Source: CAXMQS01 sp964195995
GTDB lineage: Bacteria; Actinomycetota; Acidimicrobiia; Spongiisociales; JAOTWH01
Reading direction: 5' to 3'
Length of the DNA stretch: 64,000 nucleotides
Assembly: GCA_964195995.1 (NCBI GenBank)
Contig: CAXMQS010000049.1
Coordinates: forward strand, 1-64,000
Shown here: one piece after another, positions 1 to 7,028 of the stretch
Layout of the letters: the number at the start of each line of letters is the position of its first letter
Numbering within the stretch: position 1 is the first letter of the stretch
The notes under the pieces: generated by a model
The model's input: only the letters and a program-made list of their open reading frames with translations
What the model was told of the DNA's origin: nothing
Database searches by the model: none
Program-made: the position numbers and the translations under genes

Positions 1-333
1 CAGCAAGTGCGACACGAAGGGCTGCTCAACAGCTACGCAGACCTGGTTTCCCGAAATCGTCACAGCGACAGCCCTACCGGCGCGCGGCCGCGATCCAAGC
101 GCAGCGTCGACGGCGACAGGCCGCGCTTCCTCGGTCTCAACTGCGACCAATCCGATCCTCAAGTCCGTTGGGGAAACTATGGCCGCCCCGGCCTGCGCAC
201 CAGCGTCGGCGGCGAAGGCAGCCTCTCGGTGACTGCTGGCCCATCGCGAGAGGTCCATGGCGACTCCGATCAGAAGCAGCCCGCCAAGAGCAAGACCCAA
301 CACGGCCGGCAGCACGCTTCCCCGATCAGCCAT
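1..333 (-). CDS. TadG-like pilus assembly protein (partial)
   Basis: This frame reads from an ATG at 333 through the window edge, giving at least 111 residues with the C-terminus missing. The N-terminus MADRGSVLPAVLGLALGG is followed by a hydrophobic segment to about residue 26, then DLSRWASSHREAAFAADAGA. That pattern, a short leader with RG followed by one membrane helix and an Ala-rich region with DAGA, is typical of TadG or TadE-like helicase-neighbouring secretory proteins of Tad loci. The start overlaps the stop of the upstream TadE-like gene by 8 bases, so the two are probably translationally coupled. The function in the pilus apparatus is inferred from context; without the C-terminus no vWA domain can be checked. 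Confidence 0.7.
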   Translation of the reverse strand, partial: MADRGSVLPAVLGLALGGLLLIGVAMDLSRWASSHREAAFAADAGAQAGAAIVSPTDLRIGLVAVETEEARPVAVDAALGSRPRAGRAVAVTISGNQVCVAVEQPFVSHLL

Positions 334-679
334 TCGATCGATACGGGCTAATGGAGGCTGATCCCCTCCCGACAACGGTGTAGTGCAGCTGCCCACCTGC
401 AGGGCCAATTACCGGTACGGATCTGCGAACAACAACGTGCAGCACCGATCCGTCCCTCCACGCTTCTACGATTGCACCCGGCGCCAGCTCCTCCGCCAAC
501 GCCGCCGCCTCGGTGGCAGAACCTGACCGGGCCGCCCAGATTGCCGCAGTTTGGGCGGCACTCGTCGCTCCGTCACCAGCGATGCTGATGCGCGCATAGC
601 CGACGATCAGTTGCAAAAGGACCAGCGCCAGAACCATCCCAAGAACCAGGACCTCGACTATGGCGTTGCCACGGTTCAC
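326..679 (-). CDS. TadE-like minor pilin/pilus assembly protein
   Basis: This 117-residue protein starts MNRGNAIVEVLVLGMVLALV, with a short basic leader, RG, then a hydrophobic helix to about residue 27. Glu at position +5 after the glycine resembles a prepilin-peptidase site, as in TadE pseudopilins. The remainder is a small extracytoplasmic domain. It is the second-to-last readable gene of the Tad operon, and its ATG overlaps the previous stop by 4 bases. The exact role (minor pilin or assembly factor) is inferred from family and context. Confidence 0.75.
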   Translation of the reverse strand: MNRGNAIVEVLVLGMVLALVLLQLIVGYARISIAGDGATSAAQTAAIWAARSGSATEAAALAEELAPGAIVEAWRDGSVLHVVVRRSVPVIGPAGGQLHYTVVGRGSASISPYRSNG

Positions 680-1065
680 GGTGGAGCCACTACCGGAGCG
701 GAGCCTTCAACCCGAATCGATATGGGCACGAGTCGCGGCCCCGGAGGGTTCCACGAGAACTCCAGCGCCGCGCTGACGAGGGCATCTGAACGGCTTAACG
801 TCACCTCCACCTCGTGAGCGCCCGGCAGGACCCGTGCGATCTCCGCGGCGAGCGGATCGGGGGTCGACGTACCTGATACCGCAGCCCGCCGCGCGTAAGC
901 GTCGACAGCGGCCTGCGCCGTCGACCGCGCGGAGACGAGCAGAGCCACTTGGATAACCACTCCGAACAGAATGAAGGCAATACCAAGCGCCACGGCACCT
1001 TCGATGATCGCGGAGCCGCGGTCTACCCGAAGAACGTCGTTACCTGGCTGCTGATGGACGTCCAC
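676..1065 (-). CDS. TadE-like minor pilin/pilus assembly protein
   Basis: The recognisable part is DRGSAIIEGAVALGIAFILF, again a short leader, glycine, Glu at +5 and a membrane helix, followed by an extracytoplasmic domain. The open frame extends to an ATG at 1143, but that would overlap the pilin gene by 120 bases. I prefer the GTG at 1065 (129 residues), which still overlaps it by 43 bases; the true start is uncertain. Two TadE-like proteins in tandem are usual in actinobacterial Tad loci. Confidence 0.7.
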   Translation of the reverse strand: MDVHQQPGNDVLRVDRGSAIIEGAVALGIAFILFGVVIQVALLVSARSTAQAAVDAYARRAAVSGTSTPDPLAAEIARVLPGAHEVEVTLSRSDALVSAALEFSWNPPGPRLVPISIRVEGSAPVVAPP

Positions 1066-1178
1066 ATGTCGCCTGCGGAACTGCGCACCTGCGGTAGCAA
1101 GAACGCGATCACGAGTACGGCGATTGTCGCCATACCAAGCCATTCGATAGTGATCACACCACGATCATCGTTGAGCAT
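1023..1178 (-). CDS. flp: Flp-type pilin subunit (51 aa)
   Basis: A 51-residue protein read directly from the minus strand: MLNDDRGVITIEWLGMATIA, then a hydrophobic run to LLPQ and a short tail ending TTFFG. The DRG followed by VITIEW places Glu at +5 after the glycine, the type IVb prepilin cleavage pattern. It has a strong ribosome binding site, AGGAGG, five bases before the ATG, the best in the operon, which fits a major pilin. It sits between tadC and the TadE-like genes. It would be processed by a TadV-type prepilin peptidase, not found in this window, and polymerised by the TadA/B/C machinery. Confidence 0.8.
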   Translation of the reverse strand: MLNDDRGVITIEWLGMATIAVLVIAFLLPQVRSSAGDMWTSISSQVTTFFG

Positions 1179-1192
1179 GGCCACCTCCTTTC

Positions 1193-2008
1193 TTACGGAA
1201 CGGTCGAGAGCTCAGAGAGCCCTTGCAATGTCGGATACATGAGGAAAAGCAGGGCGACCGGGATCATCAGCGCGAGGATCGGGGCATAGACCGCCAAAGC
1301 TCGCTTCCCTCCTTCGATCTGCAGTTCTCTCTCTTGCTCGGCGCGGTAATCGATAGACAAACCAAGAAGGGCCTCAGCAAGACGGCCACCGGCCTGATGG
1401 GCGTTGGCAAGGAAGCCGTACAGGCGGCCCGCCTCCGGGGCCACTGTTCGGGCTATCTCAAGCTGCAGCGCCTCGGAGAGGCCTTGGCCCTCGCGATACC
1501 GACCCAGGACCTCCCCGAGCTCCTCCGCCGCGACGCCCCCGGTCCCTTCGACCACATGCTCCAGAGCAGACGCAACGCTCTCTCCGGCCAGGACCCGAAG
1601 AGCGACCAGATCGGCGATCACGGGCAACTCGGCGCGAAGCTGACGAGAGCGCCGTTCGGTCCGCTGCGTAGCCCACATGCGGAATCCAAGGACGCCGGCA
1701 AAGCCCCCCAGCGCCCCCAGCGCTGGGGCCGAGCGAGTACTACCGGCCAGGAACAGGTCTCCTTGAGCCATCAACACCCCGATCAGGCCGCCCGTCAGGC
1801 CCGCGATCGTCCTCCTCATACCGACCTCAGCACGCGTCCAGCGGATTCCTGCCTTGGCTAGCGGGGCCTCATCGGCCTCTTCGGGGGCAGAGGGCTGGCT
1901 TACCGGCATGAGGTACTTGCCGACCCGATCGACAAGACGAACAATGGGAACGCGCGTCGAGATCAGGTAGAGGGCCACGCTGGCGGCTCCGGCGGCGACG
2001 ACTCTCAC
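1193..2008 (-). CDS. tadC: TadC-like type II/IV secretion platform protein
   Basis: This 271-residue inner-membrane protein has a GspF/T2SF domain (about residues 120-250: LRAELPVIADLVALRVLAGE, then GQGLSEALQ) and membrane segments near the N-terminus, around residues 70-110, and at the C-terminus (APILALMIPVALLFLMYPTL). It would form the platform of the Tad pilus with TadB. The GTG start at 2008 overlaps the tadB stop by 4 bases. Order tadA-tadB-tadC is standard. Confidence 0.85.
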   Translation of the reverse strand: MRVVAAGAASVALYLISTRVPIVRLVDRVGKYLMPVSQPSAPEEADEAPLAKAGIRWTRAEVGMRRTIAGLTGGLIGVLMAQGDLFLAGSTRSAPALGALGGFAGVLGFRMWATQRTERRSRQLRAELPVIADLVALRVLAGESVASALEHVVEGTGGVAAEELGEVLGRYREGQGLSEALQLEIARTVAPEAGRLYGFLANAHQAGGRLAEALLGLSIDYRAEQERELQIEGGKRALAVYAPILALMIPVALLFLMYPTLQGLSELSTVP

Positions 2009-2811
2009 CTGAAGATCCTTGCGGCCTTCGAAAGCTTGGCGCTACGTCGTGCCAGCAGGAATCCGGTCGCCGTCATGGCTAATCCAAGGCCAAGCACTTT
2101 CGCTCCGCCAGCAGTTCCGTAAACATCAGCAGCTTGTGGATTCGTGGCGACAGTGAGCAGCAGAAGGGCCCATGGCGCGATCAGAGCGACGGTCGCCGTC
2201 AAACGCTGCTGGGTGAGAGCTGCGTCGTGCGCCCGCCGCAGTCGAAGCTCGTCGCCAACGGACTGGCCGAGAAGACCCAAGATGTCGGCGACCCTGCCGC
2301 CGCCGGCGGTCGCGGCAAAGGCAAGCGAGGTGAGCACTCGGTCGGCCACGGAGTCCGACATTCGGCTCCGCTCAATGTCCAGCGCCTTGCTGAAGGGAGC
2401 CCCTTGAGCAAGCGATCGTTGAACGCTGAGTCCGAATAGTTCGATGCCGTTGCCACAATGCAACGCCGCCTCAACCGTCGCTTCTGGGAGCGCACGACCT
2501 GCGGCCAGCCGACTCCTCAGGATCGCCAGGAAGTCTGGCCACTGCTCCATGACGGCTCGCCGAGATCGTTCTGCGACCAGTCGACGAGACGCCACGTATG
2601 CGGCCGCAACGAGAAGTGCTACCGCGCCGCCGAGAGTCGCGAGGCCGGATAGGGCAACCACAACGAGGAACGCAGCTGACCCCCAGGCGATGGAGACGCC
2701 AATGATTCTCGGCGCGGGAAGCCGGAAGGAGTTGCGGCTAACTTCGGGAACCCAGCCACCGAAGTAGATCCACACGGCGAGGGCGGCGACAAGTGCAGCG
2801 ACCCCTCTCAT
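2005..2811 (-). CDS. tadB: TadB-like type II/IV secretion platform protein
   Basis: A 268-residue membrane protein with an N-terminal helix, a helical pair at about residues 40-75, a T2SF domain (MEQWPDFLAILRSRLAAGRA, then AFAATAGGGRVADILGLLGQ) and two C-terminal helices. Paired with TadC it forms the inner-membrane platform energised by TadA. The ATG overlaps the tadA stop in an ATGA. Confidence 0.85.
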   Translation of the reverse strand: MRGVAALVAALAVWIYFGGWVPEVSRNSFRLPAPRIIGVSIAWGSAAFLVVVALSGLATLGGAVALLVAAAYVASRRLVAERSRRAVMEQWPDFLAILRSRLAAGRALPEATVEAALHCGNGIELFGLSVQRSLAQGAPFSKALDIERSRMSDSVADRVLTSLAFAATAGGGRVADILGLLGQSVGDELRLRRAHDAALTQQRLTATVALIAPWALLLLTVATNPQAADVYGTAGGAKVLGLGLAMTATGFLLARRSAKLSKAARIFR

Positions 2812-3818
2812 GGGCGGAGGACTCCGGCGGCCATGGGCATGTCAGCGTCGTGGTGACGGTGACCCGCCGACCGCAGCTCGCCGTCCTCCCAGGCGAACAG
2901 CGGCGTTGTCGCGAACAAGTCGCCGGCCAATCGATCATCGACGGCTATGACTTCCTCGACCCTTCGCGACCCGCCGCTCCTCTTGATGAACACGACGAGG
3001 TCCACCACCGACGCCAACGATCTTCGAACGAACTCTGTCGACACGTTCTCGCCCGCCAGGACGCAGTAACCGACGAGCTTCTCCAGCGCATCGCGTCCCG
3101 AGTTGGCATGCAGCGTCGCGAGGCCTGAACAACCGGCGTTCAGCGCCAGAAGTAGGTCGAGCGCCTCCGGCCCACGAACCTCTCCGACAACTATGCGATC
3201 GGGCCGTTGTCGCAGCGCCTCCTTGACCAAACGCCGGAGATCGATCTCGCCACCTCCATCGAGGCCGGCCTCGCGAGTCTGCATCTGTGTGACATCCGGA
3301 TGCTGCGTCTGAATCTCGAAGACCTCCTCGCAGGTAACGAGCCGCTGATCTGGCGGCACGTCATTGAGAAGGCAATTGACCAGCGTGGTCTTGCCGGCTC
3401 CGGGAGCCCCGGCAACCAATACCGTCTTGTCTGCGACGACCGCGGCCCTCAGCAGGTCTGCGGCATCGCGGGACAGCGTGCCTAGACCCACGAGAGCGCG
3501 CAGCTCGTCTACAGCGAGCACGAACTTCCTTATCTGAATGTTGAGGCGATCCGGATGGGTAACGGGTGGGCCGGTGATGTGAACTCGGCTCCCATCTGCG
3601 AGCTGAGCGGAGACGATCGGGTTGGCCAGATCCAGCCTCCTACCTGTGCCCGCTAGCAGCTGTTCTGCTATCCGGCGGACGGTGGGCGTGTCAACAATGT
3701 CCGGAATGAGCTCCTTCCGTCCACCGCGGACGACGAAGGTGCGATGGCCCCCAAGAACGATGATCTCTTCAACTTTGTCGTCCTCTAGGAGTGGGTCGAG
3801 AAAGCCGAGCCGACTCAT
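2808..3818 (-). CDS. tadA: TadA/CpaF pilus assembly ATPase
   Basis: A 336-residue secretion ATPase of the VirB11/CpaF group. Visible are the N-terminal domain ending near IRKF, Walker A GAPGAGKTTLVNCLL, the Asp box TCEEVFEIQ, Walker B RIVVGEVRGPEALDLL and the His box GLATLHAN. It would power Flp pilus assembly at the cytoplasmic face. The frame is open 41 codons further upstream, but that would run deep into tadZ. The ATG at 3818 starts MSRLGFLDPLLEDD and gives an ATGA overlap with the tadZ stop. Confidence 0.92.
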   Translation of the reverse strand: MSRLGFLDPLLEDDKVEEIIVLGGHRTFVVRGGRKELIPDIVDTPTVRRIAEQLLAGTGRRLDLANPIVSAQLADGSRVHITGPPVTHPDRLNIQIRKFVLAVDELRALVGLGTLSRDAADLLRAAVVADKTVLVAGAPGAGKTTLVNCLLNDVPPDQRLVTCEEVFEIQTQHPDVTQMQTREAGLDGGGEIDLRRLVKEALRQRPDRIVVGEVRGPEALDLLLALNAGCSGLATLHANSGRDALEKLVGYCVLAGENVSTEFVRRSLASVVDLVVFIKRSGGSRRVEEVIAVDDRLAGDLFATTPLFAWEDGELRSAGHRHHDADMPMAAGVLRP

Positions 3819-4858
3819 GCGCCTACCGCGATTCGAGCCAACTGCCGGCGCAACGAACGAGCAGGCGGCTGCGCCGACCGGGCGGCCAGCCCAATCCGCC
3901 GGTCTTCTCGGATGATCACTGCTGGGTCCAGACCGAGCCACTGGCGGGCCGCCATGGTCGAGTCATGCGCGTTGTTGCCATTAACGCGATTGAGAACCAG
4001 GGCAGGAGGCGGGCCGTCCCACTCGCCCACAGTCTGCGCAGCGCGCACTATCCCCACAGCATCACCGGTTGCCACGAGCACCGCGGCGTCGGCTCGCTTC
4101 AGGAGGTTGGTGTCGGCGATGGCCGGACCAAGGTCTGCCACGACGACATCGAACTGGCTGAGGGCCGCGTCAAGGACATCGCCCACGAGGGATGGACGAA
4201 GCCGCGGCTCTCCCGGCCGATGTGAACCAACAACGAACGAGGCACCGTCACGCTGGTGCACCGCCCACTCCGGAAGATCACCGCTCATTCGGCAGTAGTC
4301 AGCGGCATCGGCGAGGTCTGGTCGCGCCGGAAGGCCAAGCCGAACGGCAAGACTGGGCGCGTCGAGGTCGGCATCGACCACAAGGGTCTTGAGATGCGCG
4401 GCCAGATTCCACGCCAGCGCCAGCGACACCTCCGTTCGACCCGGGGCGCCACGACCACCCGTGACCACGACGAAGGTCCCGGTCTTGGCGGACGGAAGCG
4501 TCGCTCCCGAGGTAACAACGGCGCGGATCGCGGCGATCTTGGCCTCGGCGGCGATGGACTCCTCGACGACCTCGTCGGCCCCTCCGGTCTCCAAGATCCG
4601 ACGAGCTGGTGAGTCAGAAGCCGGGTGGACGCCGATCACCCGCAGGCCCTGTCGGCGCCAACTCGCCACGGCTGCCGAGGTCACCCACGAGGTCTCGGCC
4701 CCTGCGACTACCACATCGATTTCGGCGCGTCGCTCTTCGATTTCTGATGGCTGGTAGGCCCTCAGGATGAGTCGGGCGGCCGCCGACTCTCGAATGACCC
4801 CGACAAGCTCTGCCTCCCAGTCCCGGGCAGACAGCACTGTGGCGACTCGCGGAATCAC
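3815..4858 (-). CDS. tadZ: TadZ/CpaE-like pilus localisation ATPase
   Basis: A 347-residue protein with an N-terminal receiver-like domain (about 1-115) and a MinD/ParA-like domain (from about 125: FVVVTGGRGAPGRTEVSLAL). The MinD-type Walker A is degenerate: arginine stands where the ATP-binding lysine is expected, as reported for some CpaE/TadZ proteins. Other features are VVDADLDAPSLAVRLG and FDVVVADLGPA. It is expected to position the Tad apparatus. GTG start, 4-base overlap with the cpaB-like gene. Confidence 0.8.
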   Translation of the reverse strand: MIPRVATVLSARDWEAELVGVIRESAAARLILRAYQPSEIEERRAEIDVVVAGAETSWVTSAAVASWRRQGLRVIGVHPASDSPARRILETGGADEVVEESIAAEAKIAAIRAVVTSGATLPSAKTGTFVVVTGGRGAPGRTEVSLALAWNLAAHLKTLVVDADLDAPSLAVRLGLPARPDLADAADYCRMSGDLPEWAVHQRDGASFVVGSHRPGEPRLRPSLVGDVLDAALSQFDVVVADLGPAIADTNLLKRADAAVLVATGDAVGIVRAAQTVGEWDGPPPALVLNRVNGNNAHDSTMAARQWLGLDPAVIIREDRRIGLAARSAQPPARSLRRQLARIAVGA

Positions 4859-5475
4859 TCGCTGACCCGCACCAGGTCGAGGTCACCGATTCGGTGGCCG
4901 CCAGCGATCAACGGCGCCAAATTGTCATCGACGGCCAGCAGGAGCTCCAATTCTCTACGACCGGCGATGGCGTCCTCGGCCGGCCTCGCCTCTAGAACCA
5001 ATACTCCGGCCGCCAACAACTCAGTGTGACGCGGCTCGCTCGAAGTCGACGGCCAGGTGACGTAGATATCAACAGAGTCACCGGCAATCACCGAACCCAG
5101 GGCGGCGTGGGTCTCGGGGATGGAGATCGACAACGATGGTGGTCGAAGGGCAGCCAAAGGATCGACCAGCAAGGACGCGAGAAGCGGCTCGCCTGCTTCC
5201 ACTCCTGTAGCCAGAGCCCAGCCTTCGAGCTCGCCGACATCGGTTCCGGCGATGAGCCCGTCGGCGGTCCCCATCTGTCGCGACGTCACCGAGCCAGCAT
5301 CCAGAACGGCGCCAGCTGGGATGTCCTGCGCCGCCACCAGCACCCCGACCGACGCCTCCGGGCGCGTTAGTCCCAGAACGACAAAGGCTGCCACTCCCGC
5401 CAGGCCGACGGCCGTCAGGGTCCTCTTGTCGAATCGGGTCGAGCCGAAACCGGTGAGGTTGGAGAGCACAGCCAT
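4855..5475 (-). CDS. cpaB: CpaB/RcpC-like SAF-domain pilus protein
   Basis: A 206-residue protein with one N-terminal membrane helix (LTAVGLAGVAAFVVLGL) followed by a SAF domain (VLVAAQDIPAGAVLDAGSV) and a C-terminal RcpC-like part. It probably acts outside the membrane in the Tad channel. The frame is open upstream, but the ATG at 5475 shares one base with the preceding TGA stop (TGATG) and gives a sensible N-terminus. Confidence 0.82.
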   Translation of the reverse strand: MAVLSNLTGFGSTRFDKRTLTAVGLAGVAAFVVLGLTRPEASVGVLVAAQDIPAGAVLDAGSVTSRQMGTADGLIAGTDVGELEGWALATGVEAGEPLLASLLVDPLAALRPPSLSISIPETHAALGSVIAGDSVDIYVTWPSTSSEPRHTELLAAGVLVLEARPAEDAIAGRRELELLLAVDDNLAPLIAGGHRIGDLDLVRVSE

Positions 5476-5777
5476 CACCGCACCTCGAAGGCGGCGATAT
5501 GTTCGATGGCGATGACCCAGGAGGTCGACTCGTCGGTGAGGACTACATGGTCGGAGCCAACAGACCACACCTGGCCCCGGTAGAGCTGGCCGTCGGAAGC
5601 GGACACCACGCCCACCGCTCGGCGGTCTTCCGCTTCAAGCAAATGGTCCCGGAGGCTTCGCCGTCGTCTGGCCGCGGCCTCGGCGGCGTGCTGTTCGGCC
5701 TCGAGGGTCTCGTCGAGGCGTTCCCGCAAATGACGCGCCAGGTGGGTGAGATCGGGATGTTGTAGCGGATCTATCAG
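5475..5777 (-). CDS. Small Sm-like protein heading the Tad operon; probable CTG start
   Basis: An N-terminal charged helical region (RLDETLEAEQHAAEAAARRR) precedes a short beta-rich C-terminal domain, GQLYRGQVWSVGSDHVVL to the end. The latter resembles the barrel of small actinobacterial proteins often found next to Tad loci; the function is unknown. The only ordinary start is a TTG at 5729 without a ribosome binding site (84 aa). The frame continues upstream in protein-like sequence (LIDPLQHPDLTHLARHL) to a CTG at 5777, preceded by GGAGG at a 5-base spacing, giving 100 aa. I take the CTG as the start, with moderate confidence. Confidence 0.6.
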   Translation of the reverse strand: MIDPLQHPDLTHLARHLRERLDETLEAEQHAAEAAARRRRSLRDHLLEAEDRRAVGVVSASDGQLYRGQVWSVGSDHVVLTDESTSWVIAIEHIAAFEVR

Positions 5778-5865
5778 CGGTGCCTCCAGTCGGACACCTC
5801 CGATGTATCAGGTGGCGAAAGCCGATTGAAGACCTATGACATCCTTTGTTTTCGCGACCGGCCAA

Positions 5866-5877
5866 GAAACCGGTTTC
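5866..5877. promoter_or_regulatory. 12-bp perfect palindrome, possible operator
   Basis: GAAACCGGTTTC is a perfect palindrome 22-33 bases before the VOC gene start, between the divergent Tad operon and that gene. It may be a repressor site; no cognate regulator is adjacent. Confidence 0.3.
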
Positions 5878-5886
5878 AAGAGCGCG

Positions 5887-5892
5887 TATCGT
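5887..5892 (+). promoter_or_regulatory. -10 element of leaderless VOC gene
   Basis: TATCGT lies exactly 12 bases before the ATG at 5899, so transcription would begin at or next to the start codon. No ribosome binding site is present, which supports this start over the upstream ATG at 5836. Confidence 0.5.
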
Positions 5893-5898
5893 GAACCC

Positions 5899-6255
5899 AT
5901 GAAACGCGGTGACCTCAATCTATACGTGACCAGCCTCGACGCCAGTGAACGGTTCTACTCGAGGACTCTCGACTTCCGCCTCGACGACGGCAACGACATC
6001 TCGCGAACGATGCGGTCCGGCGATGTCGCTATCACGCTCTTCTTGGCCAAGGCAGGCCCGGCGCCTTCTAGGGGCAGCACTCCGATGATCACAGCCGACC
6101 TGATGGTCTCCGACCTGGATTCGATCCTCTCCGGATTCGAGGCCGCCGGGGGGAACGTCGAGTCGGTCTCCGATTGGGAGCACGGTCGCTTCGCTCTCGT
6201 CACAGATCCCGATGGCATCGGCTGGGAACTGATCGAGGGGGCCGGAGCTACCTAG
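5899..6255 (+). CDS. VOC (glyoxalase/bleomycin resistance) family protein
   Basis: A 118-residue single VOC domain: KRGDLNLYVTSLDASERFY at the N-terminus, DLMVSDLDSILSGFEAAGG in the middle and the typical ending GRFALVTDPDGIGWEL. Such proteins are metal-dependent lyases, isomerases or dioxygenases, or binding proteins; the substrate cannot be told from sequence. The ATG at 5899 is chosen because the domain begins there and a -10 hexamer sits at the leaderless distance. Transcribed alone, divergently from the Tad operon. Confidence 0.75.
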   Translation: MKRGDLNLYVTSLDASERFYSRTLDFRLDDGNDISRTMRSGDVAITLFLAKAGPAPSRGSTPMITADLMVSDLDSILSGFEAAGGNVESVSDWEHGRFALVTDPDGIGWELIEGAGAT

Positions 6256-6272
6256 CCCCGCGGGGCTCCGGC
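6241..6272 (+). terminator. Hairpin overlapping the end of the VOC gene
   Basis: Two alternative stems overlap: AGCCCC/GGGGCT (6254-6267) and GCCGGAGC (6241-6248) with GCTCCGGC (6265-6272). No T-run follows, so this is a GC-rich actinobacterial-type terminator at best. Confidence 0.4.
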
Positions 6273-6430
6273 GTGCGGTCGGGTGAAACCCGGAGCTGAG
6301 GCGGGACGCCTGCGCTGGTGCGGGGTGGGAGGCGGCGTCCAGCCATCTTTCGGCAGGTGAATTCGACGACGCCTTTTCATTGCGTGCCACGCTAGAACTA
6401 CATACCTGGGATTCAGAGGACCTCCGCGTG

Positions 6431-6436
6431 TATGCT
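6431..6436 (+). promoter_or_regulatory. -10 element of leaderless STAS-like gene
   Basis: TATGCT lies 13 bases before the ATG at 6444. The alternative ATG at 6432 falls inside the hexamer itself, which argues against it. Confidence 0.45.
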
Positions 6437-6443
6437 TTTGCCG

Positions 6444-6827
6444 ATGGACGGACGTCTTGATTCCGTTGAGACGACGACCTCCTTCGTCTGGATAGACGAT
6501 GGGATCGTTCACATCGAGACGAAGGGCACCCCGCGCACGGCCGACTCGGTGAGCACAACATTTGGAGCCGTCCGCGACCTCCTCGGCACTGCCAGAATGC
6601 CAGCACTGCTTGATCTTCGGAAGCGGTTACCGAGTGATCAGGACAGTTGGGCCATCTTCATCAAGAACGCTCAGATGTTCTCGGCAGCCGCGTTCGTCAT
6701 CGATCCCGATGTCCACCCTCGGGTCGATGTGTATCCGGAGATCATCAACCGGATGCTGATTCCGTTCCAGGTGTTCACAACTGAAGCCGAAGCCCTGGCC
6801 TTCTTAGCGGCACATAAGACCCCGTAA
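6444..6827 (+). CDS. STAS/SpoIIAA-like (DUF7793-type) protein
   Basis: A 127-residue cytoplasmic protein with the pattern FVWIDDGIVHIE, then PALLDLRKR (beta strand in the core) and a C-terminal FTTEAEALAFLAAHK. This arrangement matches the small STAS-like proteins also labelled DUF7793. These are thought to act in regulatory partner binding; no partner gene is adjacent. It is flanked by noncoding gaps of about 190-200 bases on both sides and appears monocistronic. Confidence 0.6.
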   Translation: MDGRLDSVETTTSFVWIDDGIVHIETKGTPRTADSVSTTFGAVRDLLGTARMPALLDLRKRLPSDQDSWAIFIKNAQMFSAAAFVIDPDVHPRVDVYPEIINRMLIPFQVFTTEAEALAFLAAHKTP

Positions 6828-6958
6828 CCACCTAGCCGGGGTTCAGTAGGGCTCGGAAGACTCCGTTCTCAGGAAGGGGAGCCGCACGCGCCCCATCAGA
6901 GTCCTGTCAACTTCTCCCACATCAGTAGGCCGCTAGCGTTTTCCCAGGAAATCGGGAA

Positions 6959-6979
6959 TCTAAGTCTATGCGACTCAGG
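6959..6979 (+). promoter_or_regulatory. HAIR-like HspR operator upstream of dnaK
   Basis: TCTAAGT, seven bases, then ACTCAGG. The HspR-associated inverted repeat consensus is CTTGAGT-N7-ACTCAAG; the right half matches 6 of 7 and the left 4 of 7, with exactly the expected spacing. It lies just upstream of a candidate -10 TACAAT (6990-6995) and the AAGGAGA ribosome binding site (7014-7020), so HspR binding could block the promoter. Confidence 0.6.
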
Positions 6980-7028
6980 TTATAGGTAGTACAATGACTC
7001 AGAAAATAGATACAAGGAGAGTAGAACT

